Under the pieces are notes generated by a model. The model did not search any database. It was given only the letters and a program-made list of their open reading frames with translations, and had not been told where the DNA came from. DNA of 35,419 nt from Saccoglossus kowalevskii (Eukaryota > Hemichordata > Enteropneusta > Harrimaniidae): assembly GCF_000003605.2 (NCBI RefSeq), contig NW_003124899.1, forward strand, positions 569,979 to 605,397, read 5' to 3'. Positions within the stretch are counted from its first letter, which is position 1. Each line of letters starts with the position of its first letter. The translations under genes and the position numbers were made by a program. Positions 21,697 to 33,467 of this stretch are shown piece by piece.

Positions 21697-22090
21697 AAGG
21701 AATACCGGGGGGGGGGCTACTTCCACATTAAGTGGGTAAGGGTGTGAAGCCCACCTCTCGTAAACCATACTCACTTCTAAACCATTTTTTTGTATTTATA
21801 TACCCACTTCTAAACACAAGTGTTTTCAGCGAAAAAAAAACCACCCAGCCCACAACTTTTGCAACCAGTGAGCGCACCCGGCAATGCATTTTATTCAGCC
21901 TTTTCCGGAATTTGGCTTTGAATATAAGAACCTGTGAAAAAGTAAATAAGTGCTACACACTTCGAAACCAAAACATTGATAAATGACTACCCACTTCTAA
22001 ACAAAATAACGTGAAATGGCACCCCAGTCGGGCGGCACATACCCGTATTGCACTTCTATGCAAGTAGCCACCCCCCCCCCGGAAGGAATA
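21697..22090. mobile_element. MITE with G-run terminal inverted repeats and 8-bp target duplication
   Basis: The 8-bp direct repeats AAGGAATA (21697-21704 and 22083-22090) flank a 378-bp element. It begins CC, ten G, CTACTT and ends AAGTAGCCA, ten C, GG, so the termini are inverted repeats. The internal phrase ACCCACTTCTAAAC recurs. Eight-bp duplications are typical of hAT (and P) transposons. The open frame at 21732-21986 inside it has no domain and is not called. Confidence 0.82.
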
Positions 22091-22397
22091 ATGCCAGGTG
22101 CGACGAATCGTTGCATTTCGGAAATATTATACACCTTTACCTGTTCTTAACTCGCGCCCTCTAACGGCAAAACATATATGAGGAATGAAGACCGTTCAAA
22201 ACGTTATTATCGATTTGATCTGTAGTTGTCAGTGAAAATTGAGTTTCTGAGATTTTTTTCTATTTCATACAAGACGGATGACTGCACAATTAAATACAGT
22301 TGACGGTTTGGAGGGGTGAAGTCTGCCAAGTAGCGACCACCATCCCTTGATACACAGTCCCTCAACACGGGACTGTGCTCGATACTTGTAGTCTGGT
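22091..22397. other. Unassigned sequence left of the assembly gap
   Basis: Contains a 9-bp perfect stem, CACAGTCCC (22353-22361) with GGGACTGTG (22369-22377). No gene is supported; the two overlapping open frames that cross the gap are artefacts of N. Confidence 0.5.
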
Positions 22398-22629
22398 NNN
22401 NNNNNNNNNNNNNNNNNNNNNNNNNNNNNNNNNNNNNNNNNNNNNNNNNNNNNNNNNNNNNNNNNNNNNNNNNNNNNNNNNNNNNNNNNNNNNNNNNNNN
22501 NNNNNNNNNNNNNNNNNNNNNNNNNNNNNNNNNNNNNNNNNNNNNNNNNNNNNNNNNNNNNNNNNNNNNNNNNNNNNNNNNNNNNNNNNNNNNNNNNNNN
22601 NNNNNNNNNNNNNNNNNNNNNNNNNNNNN
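22398..22629. other. Assembly gap (232 N)
   Basis: Run of N. No sequence information; the true length may differ. Confidence 1.
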
Positions 22630-22779
22630 ATTTCTACGGAGTTTAAACTGAAATGGCATTCAATCTGTTGAGAACTATATGCGAATTTCGCAATCGACCA
22701 CGTTGTCCAAGTTCGGACCGATCATAGGGGTCATGCCTAGTTCATTGACCCTGCTTGTCACTCACTAAGCGCGGCGGCG

Positions 22780-22838
22780 AGAGGAAGGTGTAGACACCAT
22801 TTGGTCTGGCATTTACGGAGACTTTAAAATTTCACGAG
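22780..22838 (+). promoter_or_regulatory. Predicted non-coding first exon of gene E, donor at 22838|22839
   Basis: The block GTAGACACCATTTGG, CATTTACGGAGA, TTTCACGAG|GTACGTAAA aligns with the predicted first exon of gene A (GTAGATGTCGGTTGA, CATTTACATACA, ATTCACGAG|GTATGTATG). The matching acceptor is at 25566|25567, 12 bases before the ATG. The 5' limit and the promoter are not defined; the CpG-containing sequence at about 22750-22800 (AAGCGCGGCGGCGAG) may be promoter-proximal. Confidence 0.5.
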
Positions 22839-25566
22839 GTACGTAAACAAATTCTTGAACGATCCGTGCTCTTTTTACATGATTTTTTATTGACCAAAAA
22901 GGAAATAACGATCGGAACTTTGTTCATGGCCTAACCCGGACTTTAAGGTCGAGTTGAACCATCCCTGGGAATGATTGACCTTGCACACTTAACCCAACAG
23001 TATTTACTCACCAGGTGCTAACAGTGTAATAGATGAACCATGTGTCCAAAACAAGTTGATTAACAGGTTATTTGCGAACAGAAAATCTGTGTTTTTTGAC
23101 ACAAATACAATGTACGTAAATGTGAAGTACTAATACTATGGCAACGTACTTGACTTTCAGTTTGTACATAATGTACTTTCAGGGAAATATTTGCCTAGAA
23201 TTTAAGTGTATCGTGGTCAGTAAACTTCTGTACAATTTGGTCATGCCAGAACAGGGGATGGGGAAGAGTTACATGACAAGATTGGTTGAAATGTTTGTCT
23301 CATTTGCATAAATTAATATTCATGAGTAATGATAAACTTGTCTTTTCAGTAAAATTGTGCCAAAATACTTTCCGATGCCTAAAATGGTGGTTCGAAATTG
23401 ACTGATTCTATCATTATGATCTGGAAAAATAATCAAAAACTGATGTAAAAGTGTTTTTGATCAGTCAAGCAAACTGTTGAAAGTAAACGTAGGTTTATTC
23501 ATAGGCGATCATGACAAGTTACGAAAGTCATGGGAAATGCAGCCTGAGAGGCACGTTGATATTGTACTACCGTATTGTTCAAAATTGTGCACGTATTCAA
23601 TAATCTATCTAGATCGGGCGGCGTCCTCTTGTGCCAACCCCACTTGAGGGTGAACAATGTTCTATGTTCCACGCTTTACGCTTTGAATCATGGGTAAAAA
23701 TCTGTCGTAGATATTACATACCGTAAAGAATTTATAAGACGAGGGTATGCAAGAATGGGGTTGATCTTGTGCTAATTTAAGAAGTCGTGCGAATTGTGAA
23801 ATCACAGAATAAAAAGATATAACTACATTATAGGAATACTACCAGTAATGCAAATAAGCCTTCTGTGAAATAACTAGTTATCGTTCTTCAGTTTTTGTTT
23901 GTGTCCTAGCTTATATGAATTTACTACATACATTTTCTGTTTACGCAATCACCAAGCATACACTACGTTTGGAGATGCCAATTTGTCTGAAATAAATTTA
24001 ATTGACAATTGATTGTATGAAACCCGGATAAGATCTCGTTTCACTATTTATAGATATCAAAGTTCCTTTACCTTTATCTTCAATGAACATTTCGCTTATT
24101 TTACAAGTTTTTTTGTGTACGAGGGGCATGTGAATCAACACAATATATATTCTAAACACACATAAATTAAATATATAACAAATCCATTAATGTTGCATAA
24201 CACATTGTCTCGTTACAGCCATTCTGAGTATTATTTGGACAGTCAGTTACCACTATGGTTTGCAACTTAAAACACTTTGGCAGTTGCTTTGCATTTACTT
24301 GACGGCGCCTCTTGACAGATGGTGTGTGTGATTCATAGGGTTGTTAACATTATGATTTTCAAACTTAGTGTTCTTATTTAATAACTACTGTCAAATACTT
24401 TATTTTAGCTGGAATTAATTTTTACTGAAAAGACGTTTTGGGTGTTTTGTATGGAATTTATTTTCACTGATTTCTGACTAGTTGAACGTAAAATATATGA
24501 AAAAAGGTATATTCGCTGGATTTTATTTTCACTGAATCAACCCTTCAGTGAAAATAGCGAAAATTAATTCAAAGCGAACATAAAGTACTCTACAGTATTT
24601 CTGCTTTATATTGTATGCAAGTCAAGAAATATTAAAACACTTAAAATAACCTGTTTGTATATTCTAATGAGCGCTTTTCATTTTGAAAAAAAAGGCACTT
24701 TACCCGCATCTAGTTAGTATGATAATGGAATGATCTAAACTGTGCATGCGTAAATGCGTAACGGCACGTCAAGTCTAGATTAGACAAAAAACGATGTGTT
24801 CTGCAAAGTTGCAAAACAGAATACTAAGTAGTTGTAAGGCATACACAGACATACCAAAAACAGTGTGTGTGTGTGGGGGGGGGGGGGGTCGACAGGCAAT
24901 GTGCATTATTCTTTATAAAACTATACCTGTATGATGGCTTGACGTTCTAAGTGTCCTTCCCATCGAAATGTTGATAGGACATTTTATTTGGCACATACAC
25001 AACACTGGGCCAATATGATTTGAAATCTGATGTATGGCGAGTAATTTATTTTTGAAATTTTATATATTTCATTTTACTCTGCGCCTTTAAGAGTTACCAA
25101 AAAGATGTTTTTTTATTTTTTAATCAGATTGATTACAGAGCCATTATTATTCCAACTCACAAAAATAAAAAAAACAGTGAAGTATTATGAAATATTTCTC
25201 ACTGAAATTAATCACTGTTTAATTTCAGAGCACAGAATTTCTGAAAAATATAAATAAATGTCTCTGTTCATATCCAAAGTTATTAGAGTAAATTGACCAT
25301 TTGTGTTTGCCTCCATGGGTTTCACCAGGCTTTGCTGTTTAAATAAAATAGCTGCATGAAGTGTGATGTAAGTCAACATTTCAACTGTCAATTTCAACTG
25401 TCAAGGTGACTGTTTTTATTGTCAATTTCTTTACTTAGATGAGTGATGTCATGATTTTATTTGAAATTGATGTCAGTACACAGGGTTGTTACATTAGGAT
25501 CTTGCATTCAATATCATCAGAAAAAAATATTGTTCTTGAGTATTACCTTGTATATCCCATCAACAG
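22839..25566. other. Predicted intron 0 of gene E
   Basis: If the first-exon prediction is right, this is one 2.7-kb intron. It is AT-rich, carries a GT run followed by 14 G (24875-24888), and includes the foldback at 24409-24578. No coding signal is seen. Confidence 0.4.
24409..24578. repeat. Foldback sequence with a perfect 12-bp central hairpin
   Basis: ATTTTCACTGAA (24525-24536) and TTCAGTGAAAAT (24544-24555) form a perfect stem with a 7-base loop. Outer arms GAATTAATTTTTACTG (about 24413) and AGCGAAAATTAATTC (about 24556) also pair. GCGAAAATTAATTC-type phrases belong to AT-rich foldback repeats found in many invertebrate genomes; the family is not identified. Confidence 0.55.
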
Positions 25567-25578
25567 AACCGATCCAGA

Positions 25579-28500
25579 ATGAAGCTCTACTGGTGTTTGG
25601 CGTTTGGTGTCTTGTTTGCGTATTATACTTACTGCCCAATGCCTGATGGGCTTGCAGAACCAATGAAATTGAGAATAGTATTTGCTTCCAGACAAATTAT
25701 AAAGCTGGTGGTGAGTGAATAATGTACTTTACTCAGTCCTCCACTGAAGGGTCAGACTACACTGCAAACACTGGCGGCGCCCTCACTTACGTTCCTCTCG
25801 TTCAGGTTTTCACCACTGCCACACTGTAATTTGCATATGTTCTGTAATTTGCATAAAAAATGTGGTGAATCACCACATTTTTTTCAAACAAAGATTTTAT
25901 GCGTATAACCTTCATGACTTTTTACGAAATAAATATGCCGATGTTTATAAATAAGAAAGCATCCAACAGAGAGTGTCTTTAGGTGTATACGTGTCACTTT
26001 TGTACGAGACCTATTTTTCAAAGTGGAAGTACATTCATGTTTACATGTGTGATGTTTGGCTAAAGGAAACCTACTTTCACAAGTCAAAGTTTGTCTTACT
26101 TTATCAAAACTACTTACACTAGTCTTGCAAAATCGCGAGATTTAAATGAAAAGGAAAATGCGTGTGATACCAAATATTCAAAGTTCATATACATAAGCGA
26201 AAACAAAAATATTTTAAAATTACTGCGCGACACGAAGAGAATTCAAACGTCTTTGATAACATTCTATAGAACATATACAAATTACGGTGTGGCAGTGGTG
26301 AAAACCCGAATGAGAGGAACGGAAGTGAGGGCGTCACCAGTGTTTGGAGTGTGGAGTCAGACGTTTATTAGTGAAACTGGATTGCAAGTCGCTTGTAACT
26401 AGTGTTGTATATCTAAATTGTCGTCTTGCGTTCGTAACTTAACTTCTCAGCTGGCTTTGCATTTTCGCATGTAATTTTTAAAGAAAGTATCATTGCCATT
26501 GATAATTTCAACTTATTCTTTGTAGTATTTACCCATGTTACTAAATCTAGTGCCATCTAGTGACAGAGTGCTTCTAGCTAAATGTTAAGTTACACTGTGC
26601 AATACCAGCCTTGATAATGATATAAGGTATATTTCTTTTCCTAAAAGGGTATTGGTGCAGTGCTGTCTGGTTACACCGACAGAATCAGTTTTTCAAGATC
26701 AGTAATAGAATTTGAGCAAGGACTTCTCAGTTTGAGTTGTAGCGATGAACCAAACATTACATTCCAAGATGAAATATTTGATGGTGTTCGGGTGCGTGTT
26801 TATCAACCTGTTGAGAAATCAGACAAACCCATTGCTGGGATGGTGTATGTACATGGTGGTGGCTGGGTAGTTGGTAGTGTAGGTAAGTGTTATTGTTATA
26901 AAGGGAATGATGATTCTCTGCAAAACGGCAATCATTAAAACTTATTGCCAGATTTCCTGGAATTTTGAATCCAGATAAAAAGGTATTCAGTAGTTGTGAA
27001 ACTACTTTTTGAAAAAAAGTATTTTTATTATTGTTGCATACAGCCATACAGCTGCCTGGGCCAACGAGCTTAAGTCAACACAAAAATTTAGAATTCATAC
27101 ATATTAAAGATCATAAATAAAATCATGTACACAACACATAAAAATAAACATTTTTAAAAAAAAAGGTGATTTTCACCATTGATCAGGCCTGTAGATTTCG
27201 ACCATTTTTGTCGCCAGGGCGATTAAAACAAATTGGCATTCTAAGCATAATCTGACAGATGACCAACTCTCTGTAACATAGAACAAATTAAACAGCTTGT
27301 CAACTTTTGGTGGTGCACCTCTACCCACAATTCAACACTTTGTGCATACGTATTTCATTATCTGTCATATTTAATTATCACATCTCACTGCTGTTACGCA
27401 TGCTATGATTGGTTGAGACTCAGTCACATGACATGGAATAAAAATGGATATTACATGGTATATTGCCCGCCAAGTGGATTTTACATGGGTATATCACATG
27501 GATGACGTCACTGAAACTACTGCGCAACGATACTGCGCATAACAAATTGTCGTTCGCTGCACTGGTGCTGCTCTGGCCGCTGTTGCTTCTGGGGTTGCTT
27601 TCAGGGTTTTGAAGGAACTTTAGCCATTCGAAATAGACAGTGAACGTGCCAGAATGGATATTAAGTGAGATACTCTGTTTTGATGTATAGGGTATTTTTT
27701 ATATGGAGCGAAAATTTAAGACAAAGCCGCCACTGAAACGTCGCAGCCGGGGTGGCTGCAGCGCGTTTTGCTGTAAGCATTTCTACGCGTTCCATGCCGA
27801 TGCTAACCGAAAACACTCTAAAGCTGTGTTAGTTTGTGAATAGGTGTGGTACGTTCGTGAGAAGGTAATTTCAGTCATTTCCATGGCGCTCTGACATTTT
27901 TATTTGTATAGTGATCAAATAACTTGCGTTTAAGAATTTCTCAATTCATTTCAAAAATTTTATTCTTGATAATTTGAGTGATCCACACTGCTGAAACACG
28001 GTTCAAATAAAAAGACTATCCATGGCTGAAAATAACATTTACTGAGTGTATTTAGTTGTTTTTCAGCAAACAATGTATGTATGTTATTGAGTAATGTGAA
28101 ACTTGTTATAATAGATAAAATAAAATATTGCATACTTCAAATATAAGTGTTGTTATTTTGTGGGAGAGCGGGTGTGAGTGATGTATGGTAGCTGTGATTG
28201 TCATGGTGGATGTCTGTTCGATGTGATAAAATAAATAACACATGGTTATTCGGGCAATAGCACGATTTGTTGTCTGCCCTCGGGCTGTTGGTCATGACCA
28301 TAATCCCTTAGGCAGGCAACACATTGTGATATTACTCTCACAAGCATGTGTTATTATTTAAATATTGTGATGAAAAGTTTTCAGAATAATGTGTTTGAAA
28401 ATGTCAGTGAATCAGTTTTGACCAATGATGACACAAGGGGCATCGCATCTGAAATATTTAAATTTCATTTCTGAACATTTTTGGTGTTTCTGTGTTTTTT

Positions 28501-29862
28501 AATGTACCGATATTCAATTGTAAAACATAATTAATTCTGGCAACCTACAATTTTGTACTTGTCTATTAAATTTTTGATTTGGCCACCAACAATTTGAACT
28601 TGGTTGCCAATGCCGTCTAGAGAAATAAATTGAAGACTGTTATCTCGAGATTTGGTTTGGACACATGTGGTGAAAAAATCGTTCGTAACGGTATTTAGAT
28701 TTCCTGAAAATAAATGCATGTGATAAGTGCCTGTATAAAATATTTGTCTGTCTTTTATTTTTGCAGATTCATATCATTATCAGACCAATTACATAGCGGC
28801 AAGGCTTGGTATTGTACTCGTATCTGTTGAGTAAGTTATTGTATATATTTTTGTTTAAAATGACAAGCTTGGGGTTTTTGACGCTTTTATTATTACAAAA
28901 AGACATTTTTCGCAAATTTTTTATGCCCAACCCTGAAGTGCCCCAACTTTAACTAAGCAGTCTATGTTAGTTTGGTATGATATATATTAGTTTGACTCGC
29001 ATGCAAGATTATTTGAATCAAATTGGTCAATGCATTTGATCTCACATTTATGCATTAATTTTTAACTTTCAGCTACCGACTCGCTCCAGAGCATCCATTC
29101 CCGGTCCCATTGCAAGATGTGGTCAAGGCAACTATATGGTTTCTCCAGAATGCCAAAGACTACAACGTTGATCCTGAACGAATTGCTGTGGTTGGCGACA
29201 GCGCCGGAGGGAATCTGGCCGCAGCAACGGCATCGCTGTTAACTTTCCAGGAAAAATACAAACAAATGAATTTGCCAAAACTGAAATTCCAGGGTCTGAT
29301 TTATCCATGCCTACAGAGTCTAGACTTTCTCACTCCTTCCTATCAACAAAATAAAAACCTTTTCATCTTGAATCAGCATTTGATGGTTGAATTTTGGTCG
29401 TGGTATCTAACTGGTCATTTAAAGTACGTTGCGGCAATGAAAGTCAACAACCACACTTCACCGCAAGTTAAGGATAATGAGCGCAAGATCATGGGACACG
29501 ACCAAATACCGACAGAACTCAAAAAACGTGATTATATACCTCCAACTGATTTTAACTTTGGTAATATTGGTATCTTCACTTCAATTCAAAATCATCTTTT
29601 AAATCCGTCCTTTGCACCACTCATGAGATCCATAGTTACCGGATTGCCATCGGCATATATCGTTACAGCGGAATTTGATGTATTACGAGATGATGGTATT
29701 TTTTATGTCAAGAAACTAGAAGATGCTAACGTGCCAGTAACATGGAAGCACTACGAACATGGATATCATGGAATATTTAGTGTCTTCAAAGGACCAATTG
29801 CGTCTGAAGTCGGTAGACAATCAATGGATGACTTTTTACGGTTCTGTCGTGAAAATTTGTAA
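25579..29862 (+). CDS. Gene E: arylacetamide deacetylase-like (AADAC/NCEH1) esterase, complete four-exon coding model
   Basis: Exons are 25579-25710, 26648-26882, 28767-28830 and 29073-29862 (132, 235, 64 and 790 nt), with GT/AG junctions and phases 0, 1, 0. The result is 406 codons plus TAA. Residues 1-20 form a signal anchor (KLYWCLAFGVLFAYYTYC) followed by PMPDGLAEP. HGGGW is at 113-117, the nucleophile Ser187 in GDSAGG, Asp346 in FDVLRDD and His376 in GYHGI. An NHT sequon is shared with gene A. All catalytic elements are intact. Known family role: ER-membrane, lumen-side carboxylester or amide hydrolase acting on lipids and xenobiotics. The substrate cannot be deduced. It differs from gene A by a 3-residue insertion in exon 2 and many substitutions in the lid and C-terminal parts, so the two are not recent duplicates. 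Intron 1 carries a foldback element. Confidence 0.95.
25751..26362. mobile_element. 612-bp foldback/MITE-like element with about 83-bp inverted arms (intron 1 of gene E)
   Basis: The left arm (25751-25832) contains CAAACACTGG, CGCCCTCACTTACGTTCCTC and TTTTCACCACTGCCACACTG. The right arm (26279-26362) contains the reverse complements CAGTGTGGCAG-like GTGTGGCAGTGGTGAAAA, GAGGAACGGAAGTGAGGGCG and CCAGTGTTTGG. A perfect short hairpin, TGTGGTG/CACCACA, lies at about 25860-25875. The open frame at 26091-26402 runs into the right arm and is not a gene. No clean target duplication was found. Confidence 0.85.
28256..28333. repeat. 78-bp imperfect palindrome (intron 2 of gene E)
   Basis: Arms at 28256-28278 and 28311-28333 pair at 19 of 23 positions (AATAGCACGATTTGTTGTC against the complement of GGCAACACATTGTGATATT). 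The centre is the perfect palindrome GGTCATGACC at 28290-28299 with exactly the same midpoint. It is a foldback repeat or structured element of unknown kind. Confidence 0.8.
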
Positions 29863-31770
29863 TAATAATGTAATTTAGAAACTCTTATTCAAATCAATGT
29901 TTTGTGCATTTTCACCAAATCTTTCAAATGATACTTGAATAATTTGTTTTTACGACTTACATATCATCCCAAATTTGAAGATTGAAATGTTTTGCTGTAT
30001 ATTTTGAGTTCTGCGTCTGTACCTATACAATCAAAGCAATTATGCATTTGACATTCCCATTATTTTGCAAGGGTATTTTTCGATTTGATCACAATATGGT
30101 CAAGTTAGCAGTCAGAACACATGACAATAACTTTGTGTTTGAAACTATGGTAACAAGTTGTAAAATACAGCCATGGTTAAATTAACAATTTTAGATTCAA
30201 AAGACGAAAATTCTTCCAAAAGAAAGCAGGTTCTTGCCCACTCTGAATAATTTAGGTAAAGGTGTGTTACTACACTACAGCATGGCTCATTGACTGAAAA
30301 TTGAAGAGTGTTGTGATTTATATACAATATAAATCTTGACTTTAATTGGATTATGTTAAATTTTCTATTCGGCCAATAGTGAAATTACCTCCACAATATT
30401 ATGATATGCAATATACAACAGTAGTTTCATACATGTAAATAGTGGAAACATCTGTATGGTAAAAGTATTACACAAAGCTGCATTGTGTATGTCTGTTTTG
30501 TTTCAAATAACACTCGAGAAGAACTTGACCAATCACTAATCCTGAATGGATGAATACAGATCACGTTGATTTCCATAAAACAAGTGTGGCTTTGACACAT
30601 CCAGTTTCCTGCTACTTGAATATTAAATTTGTTTACAATTTAAAATATTTCCGATCAGGCACAAGATATAATACGCTGCTTTGTAAAGTTTATTAAAATT
30701 TACTGTATTTGAGAGTTTGGGTTGAGAGAGGTGGCATTTAGTTCTCACCTGTAAATGGTTGCACTGTTTATACAGATGACCAAGCAATTCCAGAGTATGG
30801 TTTTCTTTGTGTGGTTTAAATTGCTGATCCTGTTCTGTATCAAAAGTAGGGTTTCGGGGGGGGGGGGGGTAATCACACAAAAAATTAAGCACAAGACATG
30901 GGTTTATGTCAAAGATTGCAATTTTGATTATTGCCTCGATCAACATGTACCGACAGAAAAAAAGACATTGCCAAGTTCACATGTAACTGAGTTATTCCCG
31001 ACTTGATTGGAACCTATCAAAGGACTCTACGGAGTCAAAGTTGGTATTTAGTTGTGGAAAATTACAGTTTATCAACACAAATCTTGCACATCTCAACATT
31101 GACAGTTTAATTTTGAAGTTTTGATTGAATATGATTCAAGTTGAAGAAATGACTTGTGGGTAATGGGCATTTATTTAGCCAATGAAAAGTGATTTGAATG
31201 TAAACGCAAACTTCCTGGGTAAATGTTTTATAAATTTTCATCAAAACTGTTGATAGCTTTCTGAAATATGCAGTGTAATTCATACACCAAGGAATCCTGA
31301 GCTTTATGATATGTACATTGATTTTATTAAAAATTGCTAAAATTCCCTGTATTCTATTAGATTTTCTTTATGCAAATTTAACTATTGTTAATTGTTAAAA
31401 AATTCATGATTTGCATCATTCCAGAATTATTTGTTTTGTGCAATTTATTGAAGTTAAAAAAAATAAAAAATGTTTATGATAGTTAATCCAAGCAGTCCTG
31501 TAATAGTAATGTTGGTATCCTCGCCCTGTTACCCACACTCACACATGCTTGCCCGCAATATTGCATTAAAACAGTGCAAACACATCTTGAGATGACTGGA
31601 CAAATGTTGTCGTCTATAAATGTATATTTCATTAGGTGTAAACATAAACCTTTTCTTTTGGAATTTAATTTATTATGAATTTGGGTCATATACCCTTATT
31701 TCTGTAAACTCATTCTTGTCTCGGCGTTTGTGCTGACTATAAATAAAGTGAGAATGGGATAATTGGCCAC
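29863..31770. other. 3' flank of gene E and intergenic sequence
   Basis: The first few hundred bases probably include the 3' UTR; I cannot fix a polyadenylation site. A 14-base G run lies at 30856-30869. Open frames are short and domain-free. No gene is supported. Confidence 0.55.
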
Positions 31771-31986
31771 TTTCATGACCTCTGAAGGTCACACATCCTG
31801 GTACTTTCGTTGGTATGAGTTTATTGTCTTGATATTTTAGCAAAATTTCCTTGACTACTTGTTTCAGCTGCGTGAATAAAATGTTTGTTAGGAACACAAA
31901 TTTTCATTAAATAGCCTGAATTGTGCATGTTTGTGATGTCATACCAACAAAAGTACCAGGATGTGTGACCTTTAGGGATCATGAAA
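31771..31986. repeat. Inverted repeat, 48-bp arms, 120-bp spacer
   Basis: TTTCATGACCTCTGAAGGTC...GGTATGA (31771-31818) is the near-perfect reverse complement of 31939-31986 (TCATACCAACAAAAGTACCA...). Only about four mismatches were seen. The core GGTCACACATCCTGGTACTT is identical in both arms. Probably a foldback element. Confidence 0.85.
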
Positions 31987-33001
31987 ATGTAAACTGTTCA
32001 TTGTAACAGTCTGTTGAAATGCATACACAGAATGTTGCTAAAGAAATTCCAAAATTATGAAAATTAATGTGAATATGAATGATTTTATTGGTTATAGCCA
32101 CTTGTATATTTCAATTTATTGGCATAAGATTCTACTTAGAACCTATGAACATTTAAAAATAAGATATAAAATAATTAGTACCTTCAGAACAATTTCAAAA
32201 CTACCTATATGGACCTGATTTGGGCATACATGTATACGCAAAGTTGTCTTTACTTCAAAACCATTTTTCTGATCATAGTCCAAAATAACTTAAAATTATG
32301 ATTCGAACATACTGTAGGGGATGGACTTCATGAATCAAAGTGTGAAAATATAATAATGTGAGTAAATGACAAGCAATCTGGAAACTGATATCTCTACACT
32401 TTTTGTCTATTTTAAGTATATACTTTTCATTTTAATACCGGTAGTACAATGTGGGACATTGTAAATACCTTATGACTCTCTGTTTACCACATCTTCAAAA
32501 TAACTTACTGCTACACCAAAACTATTAGAGGTTTAAGAAGCATACTTAGCAAAAGTCATTTCACTGGAATATATAATAAACATAATTTTTTTTATTTTAT
32601 CATTAGATTTCAATTTTACCAGTCCAGGCTTTTATAAGTATAATGCATCTGCCATTTTGATAGTTTGATATTTATAGGCAAGATATTTTTATGCATTGTC
32701 TAACGTATGTACACCAAAAATCACATTTATATGTTATATAACTTTTTAAGATAGAAGGAAGTGTTTAAAAAAATACCAGATTTGGTGAAATATGGCCAAC
32801 ATTTCGTATTCCCTCAATTTTCCTAAACCATAGGGTAAATATTTACCTGAATACGCAGTTATTTACATAAAGTTGATAAGTTGTGTGTTGTATGCTAATG
32901 GTTGTAAATAAACACGTACAAAACATTTAGAAAGGAATGAGTTAGTTAATGCCTATACTGAATGATGAATTTTAATATGTGCATGCACAGTCCCTGGTGC
33001 A
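31987..33001. other. AT-rich intergenic sequence left of the BEL/Pao remnant
   Basis: No gene or clear repeat recognised. The last five bases (GTGCA) abut the LTR and would be its target duplication if the other end of the element, outside the window, carries the same pentamer. Confidence 0.5.
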
Positions 33002-33262
33002 TGTAATACGTGGTTTCTACGAAGTCACTGTGCGCAAGGGCACGTGAGTTGAGTCGGTTGTGGGTAGAAACCCGGAGAGAGATCGAGAAGACAAGTTCAC
33101 CGTGCGGTAACAATAACTCAACTGTTTATTCACTTCACTCGATTACATGTAAGTTACAATGAAACAACAAACAAACTACTAATAATAACACCGGGATGTG
33201 ATTGGTTGAAATAACTGTGGGTGTGGCAACAGCAGTGGGTGTCTAATTAGGTCAGACTAACA
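33002..33262 (-). mobile_element. 3' LTR of the BEL/Pao remnant (261 bp)
   Basis: In element orientation (minus strand) it starts TGTTAGTCTGACC and ends TATTACA, giving TG...CA termini. It contains AATAAA (complement at 33125-33130). The adjoining bases on the internal side (33263-33285) read GCCGGGAGTAATGTGGAGAC on the minus strand, a purine-rich tract placed as a polypurine tract should be. The second LTR is not in the window, so the ends are inferred. Confidence 0.7.
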
Positions 33263-33467
33263 GTCTCCACATTACTCCCGGCGGCAGAAATAAATACTAC
33301 ATGTACATGCATTGTAGTAACGAACAAATCACTAGAAAATCGAATAAAACATAAAAAATATAAGCGAATAATAGAATAACAACGTTGATGTTCACAAAAA
33401 GAATACGAACTAAACAATTTAAAATTAAACGGTAACTAGCACAAATCAAGTCATCAAAATGTTCGAT

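Noticed and set aside
21732-21986. 84-codon open frame inside the G-run MITE
   Set aside because: The element is too short to be autonomous and the frame has no transposase motif.
22207-22671. Open frames on both strands spanning 22207-22671
   Set aside because: They run through 232 N; the apparent length is an artefact of the gap.
22780-22838. A protein-coding exon rather than a 5' UTR exon upstream of gene E
   Set aside because: Coding exon 1 begins with a complete signal-anchor N-terminus and its own ATG in A, C and E, so no upstream coding exon is needed.
26091-26402. 103-codon open frame in intron 1 of gene E
   Set aside because: It lies in the loop of a foldback element and ends in its right arm. 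No domain is visible.
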